62,585 bases of DNA from Nitrospirota bacterium (lineage in GTDB: Bacteria; Nitrospirota; Thermodesulfovibrionia; Thermodesulfovibrionales; SM23-35): the NCBI GenBank assembly GCA_014859105.1, contig JACUUX010000002.1:98118-160702 (forward strand), read 5' to 3'. Made by a program: the position numbers and the translations under genes. How positions within the stretch are numbered: the stretch's first letter is position 1; each line of letters opens with the position of its first letter. Positions 7,936-16,900 of the stretch are shown here, in pieces. A model generated the notes under the pieces. The model ran no database searches. It was not told where the DNA came from and saw only the letters and a list, made by a program, of their open reading frames with translations.

Positions 7936-8904
7936 ATGTATCTTTTTGCATCTATAGATGTTGGGGCTAATACATTAAGGCTTTTGATTGGCAAGATCGA
8001 GAATAACAGGATAATAGATATATTTTATGAAAGGAAGATAACACGTTTAGGCACAGGGGTTAACCAGACGGGCAAACTCCAGCAGGAAAATATTGAGACC
8101 TCATTATCGGTACTTAGAGAATTCTCTTCTGTTATTTCAAGATATAATGTCAAACACGTTAAAGCAGTTGCTACAAGTGCATTGCGTGAAGCATCTAATC
8201 CGGATATTTTCATAGAGAGGGTATTCAGAGAAACAGGCATCCTGATAGAGGTTATCCAGGGTGAAAAAGAAGCAGACCTCGCACTTAAAGGAATTATCTC
8301 ATCCTGTTCTGACCCGACATCTCTTAAACAACCTTTATTTATAGTCGACATGGGAGGAGGAAGCACCGAATGGATTCTCTATAGAGGTAAAAAAACAATT
8401 GAGAGGGGAAGTATTCCCATCGGTGTTATAAAACTTTCTGAGAGTTATATTAAATCCGACCCTGTTTCAGAAGGTGATATTATAAAAATTAAAGATAAAA
8501 CCATTTCTTTTTTGGAAGATATCAGAAACAAAATCGGTCAGCATTTAGAAAAACATACCATATTTATAGGGACTGCAGGAACTTTCACAACTATCGCATC
8601 AATTGATCTCGGTCTCGAGGGTTATTCAAGGGAAAAAATACACCTTCATAAAATATCCGTGGAGAGATTACACGAAATGAGCAGAAAACTGCTATCTCTT
8701 TCGCTGCAGAAAAGAAAAAAAATTATGGGTCTGGAACCTGAAAGGGCAGACTTGATAATACCTGGCTTAGTCTTTACAATTAGTATCATGGAATTTTTAA
8801 AATTCAACGAATTAACTGTGAGCGATTACGGACTTCTCGAGGGAATTCTTTTTGATATAAAGGAGAAATTTGAAAAAAATATTTCAGAGACCGGAAAGCC
8901 TTAA
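7936..8904 (+). CDS. Ppx/GppA exopolyphosphatase family protein
   Basis: 322 aa, the short single-module form (E. coli Ppx and GppA are about 500 aa and carry an extra HD-like domain). The ASKHA ATPase fold shows ASIDVGANTLRLLIGKI (phosphate 1), KAVATSALREASN, the VDMGGGSTEWIL phosphate 2 loop and FIGTAGTFTTIA. It hydrolyses polyphosphate or pppGpp; the substrate cannot be told from the sequence. Its end overlaps korB by 35 nt. Confidence 0.92.
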   Translation: MYLFASIDVGANTLRLLIGKIENNRIIDIFYERKITRLGTGVNQTGKLQQENIETSLSVLREFSSVISRYNVKHVKAVATSALREASNPDIFIERVFRETGILIEVIQGEKEADLALKGIISSCSDPTSLKQPLFIVDMGGGSTEWILYRGKKTIERGSIPIGVIKLSESYIKSDPVSEGDIIKIKDKTISFLEDIRNKIGQHLEKHTIFIGTAGTFTTIASIDLGLEGYSREKIHLHKISVERLHEMSRKLLSLSLQKRKKIMGLEPERADLIIPGLVFTISIMEFLKFNELTVSDYGLLEGILFDIKEKFEKNISETGKP

Positions 8905-9616
8905 ACGGGTATCTTTCAGATACTGTCCTGGATGCGGCCACAGCCTGATCCACAGGTTGATTGCAGAATGCATTGACAGTTTAGGCATCAGGGAAAAGGT
9001 CATCGGAATCGCTCCTGTCGGATGTGCTGTTTTCGCTTATGATTATTTCAATTTCGACATTCTTGAAGTTGCACATGGCAGGCCGCCTGCAGCAGCAACC
9101 GGGCTTAAGCGCGCGATTCCTGACAGGATAATCTTTTCTTATCAGGGCGATGGTGACCTTGCTGCAATCGGGACAGCAGAGATAATCCATGCTGCCAACA
9201 GAGGTGAGAATATCTCTGTATTCTTTATAAATAATGCCACATATGGGATGACAGGAGGACAGATGGCACCTACCACACTCCCCGGCCAGAAAACATCTAC
9301 AACACCTTCTGGAAGAAATTCAAAAAAAGACGGTTATCCATTACGTGTGTCAGAACTGCTTTCAACGATTGAAGGGGCATCTTTTATCGCAAGAACCGCC
9401 CTGGATTCATATAAAAACCTGATTATTACAAAAAAGGCTATAGAGAAATCGTTCAGATACCAGATTGAAGACAAAGGGTTCAGCCTCGTTGAGATACTCT
9501 CCCCCTGTCCTGTAGACTGGAAACTTTCGCCTCTGGATTCTCTGAAATGGATTAAAAAAGAGATGATATCTGTATTTCCACTCGGAACTTTTAGAGACAA
9601 ATTTAAGGAGAATTAG
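8870..9616 (+). CDS. korB: 2-oxoacid:ferredoxin oxidoreductase, beta subunit (KorB-like)
   Basis: 248 aa. This subunit holds thiamine diphosphate in enzymes that oxidise 2-oxoacids to acyl-CoA with ferredoxin. FRYCPGCGHSLIHRLIAECI is the N-terminal hallmark. The TPP motif is QGDGDLAAIGTAEIIHAANR, followed by FINNATYGMTGGQMAPTTL. SPCPVDWKLSP near the end resembles the 2-oxoglutarate enzyme. Translation starts at TTG 8870, AAAGGAG lies 4 nt upstream, and the start is inside gppA. The alpha subunit gene is not adjacent, which is unusual. Confidence 0.9.
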   Translation: MKKIFQRPESLKRVSFRYCPGCGHSLIHRLIAECIDSLGIREKVIGIAPVGCAVFAYDYFNFDILEVAHGRPPAAATGLKRAIPDRIIFSYQGDGDLAAIGTAEIIHAANRGENISVFFINNATYGMTGGQMAPTTLPGQKTSTTPSGRNSKKDGYPLRVSELLSTIEGASFIARTALDSYKNLIITKKAIEKSFRYQIEDKGFSLVEILSPCPVDWKLSPLDSLKWIKKEMISVFPLGTFRDKFKEN

Positions 9617-10174
9617 CTGGAAAGCAGGATTATAATCGGAGGTTTTGGCGGGCAGGGTATATTGTTTTTTGGAAAAATAATTGCGTATGCAGGCATGCTC
9701 GAAGGTAAAGAGGTAACATGGTTCCCCTCCTACGGAGCGGAAGTGAGAGGAGGCACCGCAAACTGCACTGTAATTATTTCAGATGAACTCATAGGTTCTC
9801 CTGTTGTTACAAATCCTGACATATTGATCGTGATGAGTGACGCCTCTCTTAATAAATTTATTCCAAATCTGAAACATAGCGGACTTTTTTTATATGATTC
9901 ATCCATTATCAAAAATTATGTAACGCGTGATGATATAGAAATAATAGATGTCCCTGCAACAGAAATAGCAAGCAAAATTGGAAATACAAAATCTGCCAAT
10001 ATGGTATTACTCGGTGTGTTAGTTGCAAAGACAGGTTTATTGAAGAAGATTTCTGTATTAGAGGCAATTGAGAATTCGCTGCCGGACAGGAAAAAGAAAG
10101 TAATCGAAAACAACAAAAAAGCAATTATTAAAGGGATGGGATACATTGAAGATAAGAAAGGCCAGGATAACTGA
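9617..10174 (+). CDS. korC: 2-oxoacid:ferredoxin oxidoreductase, gamma subunit (CTG start)
   Basis: 185 aa as annotated here. The first in-frame ATG/GTG/TTG is TTG 9662, but that start would cut off the conserved N-terminal IIIGGFGGQGILFFGKII. In-frame codons extend back to 9617, directly after the korB TAG. The codon there is CTG. AAGGAG at 9605-9610 lies 6 nt upstream, an ideal distance, so CTG is the best start. The body contains WFPSYGAEVRGGTANCTVII, diagnostic of the gamma subunit. The 3' end overlaps the next gene by 29 nt. Confidence 0.88.
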   Translation: MESRIIIGGFGGQGILFFGKIIAYAGMLEGKEVTWFPSYGAEVRGGTANCTVIISDELIGSPVVTNPDILIVMSDASLNKFIPNLKHSGLFLYDSSIIKNYVTRDDIEIIDVPATEIASKIGNTKSANMVLLGVLVAKTGLLKKISVLEAIENSLPDRKKKVIENNKKAIIKGMGYIEDKKGQDN

Positions 10175-10598
10175 TTTAAAGCAGGTTCATAAACTCATAA
10201 ACGATTTCGCAAGAAGAGAAGCTATGCTACCCCGGTCTCTCAATGAGCTTTATGAAACGCTCAGGGATTTCTGTATATATGATGACAGGGAAGAGATCTG
10301 TGGGGTCTGCGCATTACATATCATGTGGGAAGACCTGGCGGAGATACGTTCACTGGCAGTTGACAGTAAATATCAAAACAAAGGGATAGGAAAGAACCTT
10401 GTCAAACAATGCCTTAAAGAAGCGAAGATGCTGGGTATTAAGAGAGTTTTTGCTTTAACATACCATCCGGAATTCTTTAAAAAATTGGGATTTGAAGATA
10501 TTGACAAAGCACGCCTTCCCCAGAAGATCTGGGGAGACTGCCTGCGATGCCCCAAGTTCCCGGAATGTGATGAACATGCAGTAATTATTAACCTGTAA
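10146..10598 (+). CDS. GNAT N-acetyltransferase, short ArgA-like (N-acetylglutamate synthase candidate)
   Basis: 150 aa. The GNAT fold begins KIRKARITDLKQVHKLINDF. The acetyl-CoA loop is RSLAVDSKYQNKGIGKNLVK, and FALTYHPEFFKKLGFEDIDK follows. The C-terminal CLRCPKFPECDEHAVI is typical of short stand-alone ArgA-type acetyltransferases in anaerobes, which make N-acetylglutamate for arginine synthesis. The start is TTG 10146 inside korC. The substrate is inferred from family resemblance. Confidence 0.8.
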   Translation: MKIRKARITDLKQVHKLINDFARREAMLPRSLNELYETLRDFCIYDDREEICGVCALHIMWEDLAEIRSLAVDSKYQNKGIGKNLVKQCLKEAKMLGIKRVFALTYHPEFFKKLGFEDIDKARLPQKIWGDCLRCPKFPECDEHAVIINL

Positions 10599-10620
10599 TT
10601 ACACTGTTGACCCGCATCTA

Positions 10621-10928
10621 TTCATAGCGAACTCTGTTCCAATAGGTGTCATTCCCGTGTGTCGGGAATCTTTTTTTAAGATTCCGAACCGATCCCCGAC
10701 TATGCGGGGACAAGAGTCGGAAGGATGCCGGACAAGCCGGCATGACAAAAAACCAAACCAAAGATCTTAAAAGTTGTTTAAGTTTTTCAATTCTGTCATT
10801 CTGGCTTGTCCAGAATCTTTCTTTGAACAACCCCCTAACCCCCTTTACTAAGGGGGATTCAGAAGGATTCCCGACACACGGGAATGACGGGTTAACGTAT
10901 CAACCATTGGAACGGAGTTCGCTATGAA
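10621..10928. repeat. 308-bp composite inverted repeat
   Basis: The outer arms of 23 nt (TTCATAGCGAACTCTGTTCC... at 10621-10643 and its complement at 10906-10928) differ at one base. Inside are two complete TGTCATTCC-type palindromes, 10647-10747 and 10794-10888. The first arm of one (GTCATTCCCGTGTGTCGGGA) pairs perfectly with the last arm of the other. A copy of the CCCCCTTTACTAAGGGGG element lies at 10827-10860. No gene is seen between the acetyltransferase and the membrane protein; the gap is wholly repeat. Confidence 0.85.
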
Positions 10929-10944
10929 TTATTTAGGTTAGAAG

Positions 10945-11526
10945 CTATCGAAAGTGAAATCTGCCCTTGCTAAAGTAGAAAGCGGATAGAAGAAAAAGAA
11001 GGGTTCCCATATTTTCCAACAACTCTTCAATAAAATTATTTGTATTCTTGGTTATACTGAATATGCCTTCATCAAATGGCCATGCAAGAACATAAAACAG
11101 ACAGCCCAGTACAAAATACCTGCCCGGTGCATTCTTTACAATGACAGCGTACTCTTTCAAAGAGGCTTTGAATTTTCTGATAAAAGCATATATAAACAGC
11201 AACCATCCAAGGGAGAGTATTAAATCCCTGCCCTTTGTGCTTAAAATAATAATGAATCGAGGCGCAGAAAGAGGTCTTAAATCAACCTCTCTCATGATAA
11301 GTGTCAGAAAAAAAAGCAGAAAGAAAATAATTGGGGAACTACAGACTCTCTCTTTAAAAAATCTCAAGAAAATAAAGAAGAGTGCCATAAAAAGGAACAC
11401 AACTTGCATGTTTTCAATGAGATTGTTCTCACTGACTATCGAGGGATCTCTCTGCCAGAGCACAAAAAGTATAGAAGAGTTCAACAGGAAAAGAATGATC
11501 AGGCGAATTAATTCAACTCCCTTCAT
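10945..11526 (-). CDS. Hypothetical multipass membrane protein, 193 aa
   Basis: About six hydrophobic segments: ELIRLIILFLLNSSILFVLW, MQVVFLFMALFFIFLRFF, SPIIFFLLFFLTLIM, LILSLGWLLFIYAFI, YFVLGCLFYVLAWPF and MGTLLFLLSAFYF. Polar residues are concentrated between segments: ENNLIENMQ, REVDLRP and NNFIEELLENMG. The acidic ENxxE and EELLEN motifs near membrane faces are conspicuous. I do not recognise the family. It stands alone between repeat blocks, divergent from the acetyltransferase. Confidence 0.6.
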   Translation of the reverse strand: MKGVELIRLIILFLLNSSILFVLWQRDPSIVSENNLIENMQVVFLFMALFFIFLRFFKERVCSSPIIFFLLFFLTLIMREVDLRPLSAPRFIIILSTKGRDLILSLGWLLFIYAFIRKFKASLKEYAVIVKNAPGRYFVLGCLFYVLAWPFDEGIFSITKNTNNFIEELLENMGTLLFLLSAFYFSKGRFHFR

Positions 11527-11607
11527 AAATTACGTGCAATAATCCTTTCAGATACTCAATCAGCAACTATAATCATCACAATTATAACAGATCGTAAAGG
11601 CGTGCAC

Positions 11608-11723
11608 TAACCCGGATTATTCATAAAATTTTTAGCAGATACAGTATTTAAGCGGATTTATCCCAAAAGCTTTCGGGATACCCCGGAAGCCCCGATCTTA
11701 TCGGGGCTGAGAATGAGCGAAAA
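11608..11723. repeat. CCGGATTATTCATAAAAT element, copy 1
   Basis: Opens TAACCCGGATTATTCATAAA, continues AGCAGATACAGTATTTAAGC, then two hairpins (CCAAAAGCTTTCGGG and AGCCCCGATCTTATCGGGGCT) and GAGAATGAGCGAAAAT. Copies at 54936-55030 and 56574-56728 share this order. It lies directly beyond the rubredoxin stop. Confidence 0.75.
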
Positions 11724-11750
11724 TGTTATGCCTTTCATTGAATCGTCACA

Positions 11751-11912
11751 TTAATCTATCTTCTCAAAAGAATCCTTTGGAGCACCGCAAACAGGGCATA
11801 CCCAGTTATCAGGCAGCTGTTCGAAAGGCGTTCCCGGTTTTATGCCTGAATCAGGATCTCCATATTCAGGGTCGTATACGTATCCACAGACAGTGCATTT
11901 GTATTTGCCCAT
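11751..11912 (-). CDS. Rubredoxin
   Basis: 53 aa, a small electron carrier with one Fe(Cys)4 centre. The two iron knuckles are [10 protein letters not shown] (residues 6-15) and [11 protein letters not shown] (residues 39-49). The [18 protein letters not shown] segment is classic. GGAGATGTAAA precedes ATG 11912. It typically serves oxygen or superoxide reduction in anaerobes, but no partner enzyme is adjacent. Confidence 0.96.
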   Translation of the reverse strand: MGKYKCTVCGYVYDPEYGDPDSGIKPGTPFEQLPDNWVCPVCGAPKDSFEKID

Positions 11913-11937
11913 TTTACATCTCCTTTTGCATATATAC

Positions 11938-12067
11938 TACCTAAATTGAGCGATTCTTTTGACAAATCAAGGACAGCCGTCTCGGCTGTCCTACCGAAAA
12001 GCAAGCCTTTAAACCCGTAGGACAGGCGTCTCGCCTGTCTCAGCGAATAAATCGCTCAATTTAGGTA
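11938..12067. repeat. 130-bp nested-palindrome MITE-like element
   Basis: Perfect 18-bp terminal inverted repeats, TACCTAAATTGAGCGATT (11938-11955) and its complement (12050-12067). Inside are two further hairpins, GGACAGCCGTCTCGGCTGTCC and GACAGGCGTCTCGCCTGTC, which also pair with each other (GTAGGACAG). It lies between the hisI stop and the rubredoxin gene and has no coding capacity. Confidence 0.88.
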
Positions 12068-12075
12068 TAAAAGAA

Positions 12076-12399
12076 TTATTTAAGTGCAATACTTCTGTAA
12101 AAACATGTCCTGTGACCCGTATGGCAGGCACCGGAGCCATGTTGAATTACCTTGATTAGTAAAGTATCTTCGTCACAATCATAAAGGATTTCCTTTACCT
12201 CCTGAACATGTCCGGATGTTTCCCCCTTCTTCCAGTATTTCTGACGTGAGCGTGACCAGAAGTGTGTGTATCCTGTCTCCAGCGTCATCTCAAGGGATTT
12301 CCTGTTCATGTAAGCTAACATCAAGACATCCCCATTTTGTATATCCTGAATTATTGCAGGTATCAGGCCTTTTTCGTCATACTTAAACTCTGGTATCAT
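12076..12399 (-). CDS. hisI: HisI, phosphoribosyl-AMP cyclohydrolase
   Basis: 107 aa. The enzyme opens the adenine ring of PR-AMP in histidine synthesis and is a zinc protein. [20 protein letters not shown] and [19 protein letters not shown] are family hallmarks. The metal ligands [12 protein letters not shown] and [13 protein letters not shown] are present. It lacks the fused HisE domain. It stands alone here with hisS far away, so the rest of the pathway is elsewhere. Confidence 0.96.
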   Translation of the reverse strand: MIPEFKYDEKGLIPAIIQDIQNGDVLMLAYMNRKSLEMTLETGYTHFWSRSRQKYWKKGETSGHVQEVKEILYDCDEDTLLIKVIQHGSGACHTGHRTCFYRSIALK

Positions 12400-12481
12400 T
12401 CTACCTCCCCTCTGAAATTTTTAAACCAAAGATGACTCACTTTCTAAGAATCTAATATCGCAAATTTAAAACTGTATACAA

Positions 12482-13405
12482 TTAAGTACCATTTCCACCC
12501 AAGTTTTGATTTATATCAAACTCATCAATTATCAGTTTTTTAAGGATTTCCACTACCAATGGGTATAAATTATGCCAGAGGATTATTTGGTCAAAATTTC
12601 CTCCGGGATGAAACAGAGAATGGCGAGTTTGAATAATGTTATCTACTATTGACTTGTTAAATTCTTTGATTTCTATCCCTAATTTAATTTTATCAATACC
12701 CAGTATGTCTTTAAGGTACTCATATAATTTCGTTTGTCTATTTTTATCTCTCTTTTTATAGCCTACAATTTTGAGAATAGTATCCTTTTTATCGTTGACC
12801 TCCATTGTTTCAGCAAGTGCTCTAATTTTGTTTTTATCTTCTTCGGAAAATAAAGGAGTTGACGCAAATTTAACTTTATATCTTTCGGAATATTCAAGAT
12901 GTTCTAAGATCAAAAACCAATGGAAAAATTTTGATCTCGGCAATTCTGCTCTTAGCCCCTCGTAAAAATATTCAAGTAATTCTGGATATTTGCAAGAATT
13001 TAATTTAAGCGTTGAAATATCAAACTTTACACCTGATGACATCCCCATTTTAATAGGAAAGTTAACATCGTCTATATTAACTTCAAAAAGATCTATATCA
13101 AAATAAAATGTTCCATGATGAGGATTAACTGCTTGTTCACTTAAATTTAAGTAAAAGGATATTTTCTGTGAAATATATAGTAATAGCAGTCGTATTTTTT
13201 CAATGTCAATTTTTTCTGAAATATTAATTTTAAGAGTAAACACTTCATTTAATTTATCAATACTAATAGATGAAATGTTTTTGTTTAACAAACTAATATT
13301 TATAAATGAAGCGAAATTTGTAAGTTCAATCTCATTTCTATGTTGATAATCAAAACTACTAAAAAAATGTGATGTTTTAATGTAAAATGGACAAGTAATT
13401 TTCAT
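12482..13405 (-). CDS. Hypothetical protein with HEPN-like C-terminus
   Basis: 307 aa, A/T-rich and rich in I, K and N. The N-terminal half looks beta-rich (TSHFFSSFDYQ, IELTNFASFINISLLNKNIS) and the C-terminal half helical. Near residue 273 is TRHSLFHPGGNF. The RHSLFH is an R-x4-H motif in the position and context seen in HEPN nucleases of the ApeA or abortive-infection kind. It is last in a same-strand run with vapBC and the restriction gene, 50 nt after the C-terminal piece, so a defence role is plausible. The RNase assignment is inference from the motif only. Confidence 0.6.
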   Translation of the reverse strand: MKITCPFYIKTSHFFSSFDYQHRNEIELTNFASFINISLLNKNISSISIDKLNEVFTLKINISEKIDIEKIRLLLLYISQKISFYLNLSEQAVNPHHGTFYFDIDLFEVNIDDVNFPIKMGMSSGVKFDISTLKLNSCKYPELLEYFYEGLRAELPRSKFFHWFLILEHLEYSERYKVKFASTPLFSEEDKNKIRALAETMEVNDKKDTILKIVGYKKRDKNRQTKLYEYLKDILGIDKIKLGIEIKEFNKSIVDNIIQTRHSLFHPGGNFDQIILWHNLYPLVVEILKKLIIDEFDINQNLGGNGT

Positions 13406-13454
13406 AGAACCTTATTTTCTCTATTATTAGGTTTATATGACTATCTCATTTGTT

Positions 13455-13907
13455 TTAAAAAACTTTTCCCTCCACAACCTCAATTTCCTCATCCGTCAAC
13501 CCATACAACCTATAAACTACATGGTCTATCAGATTATCAGTAGCCCTGATTTTATCTTTTAGGGGTTTAAGCACCGCCATGCTTTCATTAAAATGTTTTT
13601 CTAACGATTCCTGAAATTTACGCTTTGTTGGATCTATGGAAAGTTTTTGCGCATTCTTCTTCAAAACAGCAAGAATGGCTATGATATCTCCTCTATGGTA
13701 ATCTTTAAGGACAGTCTTACCAACAAGGTCATCTATCTGACATCCTATTTCACGCTCAAGCCATTTGAGAAAACCCTTGATTTCCTCATTTTTTGATCTG
13801 ATGAGTTCGATCATCTGCTCGGCAAGATATGCAAGAAGGTCATGAACGGTATCATTACGGTTTTCGCTTAGTTCTTTATCAACCCAATTCAAAATATCAA
13901 GACTCAT
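13455..13907 (-). CDS. C-terminal domain of the type IIG restriction enzyme, separately started
   Basis: 150 aa from ATG 13907, which lies 2 nt after the Fic stop, with AAGGAG in the last Fic codons as Shine-Dalgarno. A longer start at 13940 inside fic is possible but worse. The protein (VHDLLAYLAEQMIELIRSKN, FLKWLEREIGCQIDDL, then LIDHVVYRLYGLTDEEIEVV) matches what normally ends Eco57I-like type IIG enzymes and the DNA-contacting helical region before it. The upstream ORF breaks off its own type IIG sequence near residue 1150. So this piece probably completes the enzyme after interruption by the Fic module. Confidence 0.68.
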   Translation of the reverse strand: MSLDILNWVDKELSENRNDTVHDLLAYLAEQMIELIRSKNEEIKGFLKWLEREIGCQIDDLVGKTVLKDYHRGDIIAILAVLKKNAQKLSIDPTKRKFQESLEKHFNESMAVLKPLKDKIRATDNLIDHVVYRLYGLTDEEIEVVEGKVF

Positions 13908-13909
13908 CC

Positions 13910-16900
13910 TTACTCCTTCATTCCGAGCCTTTTCTTCCATATATTTATGAGCGGCTGCCAGTTGAAATAATCTGCTTCAGAAAGTGCATTTAGGTATTCC
14001 AACTTCTCATTTACATTTCCTTCATTGGGAACAAGTTGCACAGGCGGTAAATCAAGCCTGTAAAGGAGTGCAAAAAGCAGTATCCTTGCAACCCTTCCGT
14101 TGAAATCAAGAAATGGATGAATACTCAAGAGACGGCCTTCTGCAAATGACAGGGTTTCCAGCAGAATATCTGTTACAGGCGGTTTTTCCCCTATAGCTGA
14201 CAGCCTTGATTCAAGGTCCTCACAGTATTGTTGCATCAGACCAGGGACTTCAAAAAACGGCGGAGGTGCATGTTTGCTCACGGTAACATTTCTGTCTCTA
14301 TATCTACCAGCCCAGGAAGGGAAAAGCTCTCCAAATGCATCTTTGTGAAGCTTGCAAATGAATTCAGAGGTTACTTTCAATTCGTCAGGCTTCAATTGAA
14401 GAAGGTACGCCATTACTCTTTCGACACCTTTTGCAAGATACGGGGCTAACTCACTGTATGACCTAATTCCGAGGCTGGATTCTATGAAGCGAGTGGTTGA
14501 GGCGTACCTTTCAATGTCTTCAGATACTCTTTCAGCATCTCCAGGTTTACGTGTTCGCTTTCGAATGCCATGGACGCGCTTACTTGCCGTGGGATGCTTT
14601 CCAGATAAAGCTTTTTCTTCTCTTCCGGAGTCAAGTTCTCCCTCCAGTGCTCTACTGTGTTGATCTTTGTTTTCCGCTTTTTCATATATATAACCCTTCC
14701 CAAAATCTACCATATAGTTTTTATAAAGTTCAATAGCCTCATCAACCCTTCCTATTCGTTCTTGTTTAGGGGTTGTAAAGGACATTGGTAGCATTGGCAT
14801 TGAGTCAATCTCATAAGCATTTACGTGGTTATTTGTGCTTGTGAGCCTGAACCTCCACTCCCACAATGATGAGTTTAATAAAGCAAGAATAGCAAAAAGA
14901 TTATATTCTTTGGGTTTGACGATATAGTTAATAGTGTCTGAACAAAAGTTATCTTTTTCAATAATGGTTGCTATGATTCTCCGCCAGTTGTCTATTGCTG
15001 ACCCTCTCTGATAACCAATGCGACTATATTTGAAGTCATATGCCTTAGTATTTTTACCATGAGCATCAAGAAACCTTTTGACATCAAGGTACATGGGTGT
15101 TCCCTGTTTTGGCTCTTCTTGAAATTCATAACGATTTATATGAGCACCTCTTAAAATAATCTGTCCTTTATCTTTATCAGTTAAAAACTCAGAGTGTTCA
15201 GTAAGGTTAACTTCACCCTGCTGAGATGGTGCAAAGTGTTTAAGCATGACTCCATTGGAAACTCTTTTCATTTTCAGAGCAAGGTGAAAGTCCTCTGCGG
15301 TCATGTTGGGATAGCTCGGAATACTTAGATTCTCTTTATCGAACTCTTCGATTTGAGATGGCTTAATTGATAGAGAAATTGAAACTTCCAGTATGTCTTT
15401 GCCTGGATGGATTCTAATAAAGAATAAAGATGGTTTTTCTTTTCTAAGAATATATACGCATGTTGACAGCTTTGCCTCCGGAAATACTCTGTCTGTAGGA
15501 TCATCTTTTTGAGGGAATGCCTCTATTTTCTGCAAGTAATTCTTTTTGAGCATAAACTCCCGTAGAGGTTTAGCTTGTTTATCACCTAACAATGCCATTG
15601 GGACAATAAATCCATGCATGCCTTTATCTTTGAGAAGGTTTAAGGATAAAATGCTAAAGAAGCGATAAAAATTAAGTTTACTTCCAATAGCTGGACCATA
15701 TTTTACATTCTGTGAAAAGAACTCTTTTTCTGGTTTGACGTCTCTTCCCTGCTCAAGTTCTGACAAAACATCATAGGGCGGATTTCCTATAACACAATCA
15801 AATCCCGGATTTTCTTTAGGGCTTCCGTCTTCATTGAAGAATATTTCTGGAAACTCAAGTTCCCAGTGGAAGAACCTTCTCTCTGTGGCGATAGTTTCAG
15901 AATTTTCGAGTAAAGAACTGAGTTTTGGTATATGTTCTTTACCATCAGGGCTTTGCAGAGTACTGACAATAAAGTTATATATCTTGTTTGACATGACTAT
16001 TTTTGCTTTCTTTTTTTCAGCAATCTCAGTGCCGGGGCCAAATATATCTAACTGGAATTTGTATTGGTCTTTTAAAAGTTCTTCAAATACCTGCTCTTTT
16101 TCTTCAAGACTATTCCCAAAAAATAAACTTGTCCATAAATCAGCAATCTCTCTGTATTTATTCAATTCCTCCACAAGGTTTTTAAATGTTTTTTCCTTTG
16201 CCTTTATATCAGAGAGTTTTTCACTCGGCATATCTTCAATTGCCTGAAAACCTTTGACTATTGCTGTAATATCCTCCTTGAATTTGGATGTATCAAAAAG
16301 AACAAGCTGTTCATTGGGCAAGTCAGCTTTCTTCTTGCCCTTAGGCTGTGGCAAGTAATTCAAGTCGCTTATTCTTGCTCCAATCAGTGAATTTCCGCAT
16401 CTAAGATGATGGTCTAAAAAATTGAGGGGCTGGCTTTTATCAACAGTTTTAAGCCAGAGGGAAAGTTTTGCAAGTTCAACAGCAAGCTCTTTTATATCCA
16501 CCCCGTATATGCATGATTCTACTACTCTACGTTTCCAATAATTAACTTCATCCTCAGCCTCTTCTTTTGATGTTTTTAGTTGTGTTGTTGGATGATAGGC
16601 AATTTCGTCAGCGAGATATTGAACAGTTTCGACAAGGAAGTGTCCAGAACCCATTGCAGGATCACAGATGTTGAGCTTAAGAATTTCTCTGGCGAAAGAG
16701 TCATTCTTTTCGCCTTTATGGTGCTTGTGAATATTTTCATCTATCTCTTTAAGGATAGGTTTAAGTGTATTTTCAACGATGTATTTAACGATATAATCAG
16801 GTGTATAATATGCCCCAATTGCCTTCCTTTCACCTTTGTCATTCCTGAGCACGACGTCGCCGTTTTCAAAGGTAAACTTGTGCTCTAAAAGGCCCTCATA

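Noticed and set aside
9614-9616. Read-through of the korB TAG to give a beta-gamma fusion, since both genes are in one frame
   Set aside because: A good Shine-Dalgarno precedes CTG 9617, and beta and gamma subunits are separate in this enzyme family; no pyrrolysine or other recoding signal is seen.
10621-10928. CRISPR-like repetition
   Set aside because: The units are inverted and of unequal spacing; there is no direct-repeat/spacer periodicity and no cas gene.
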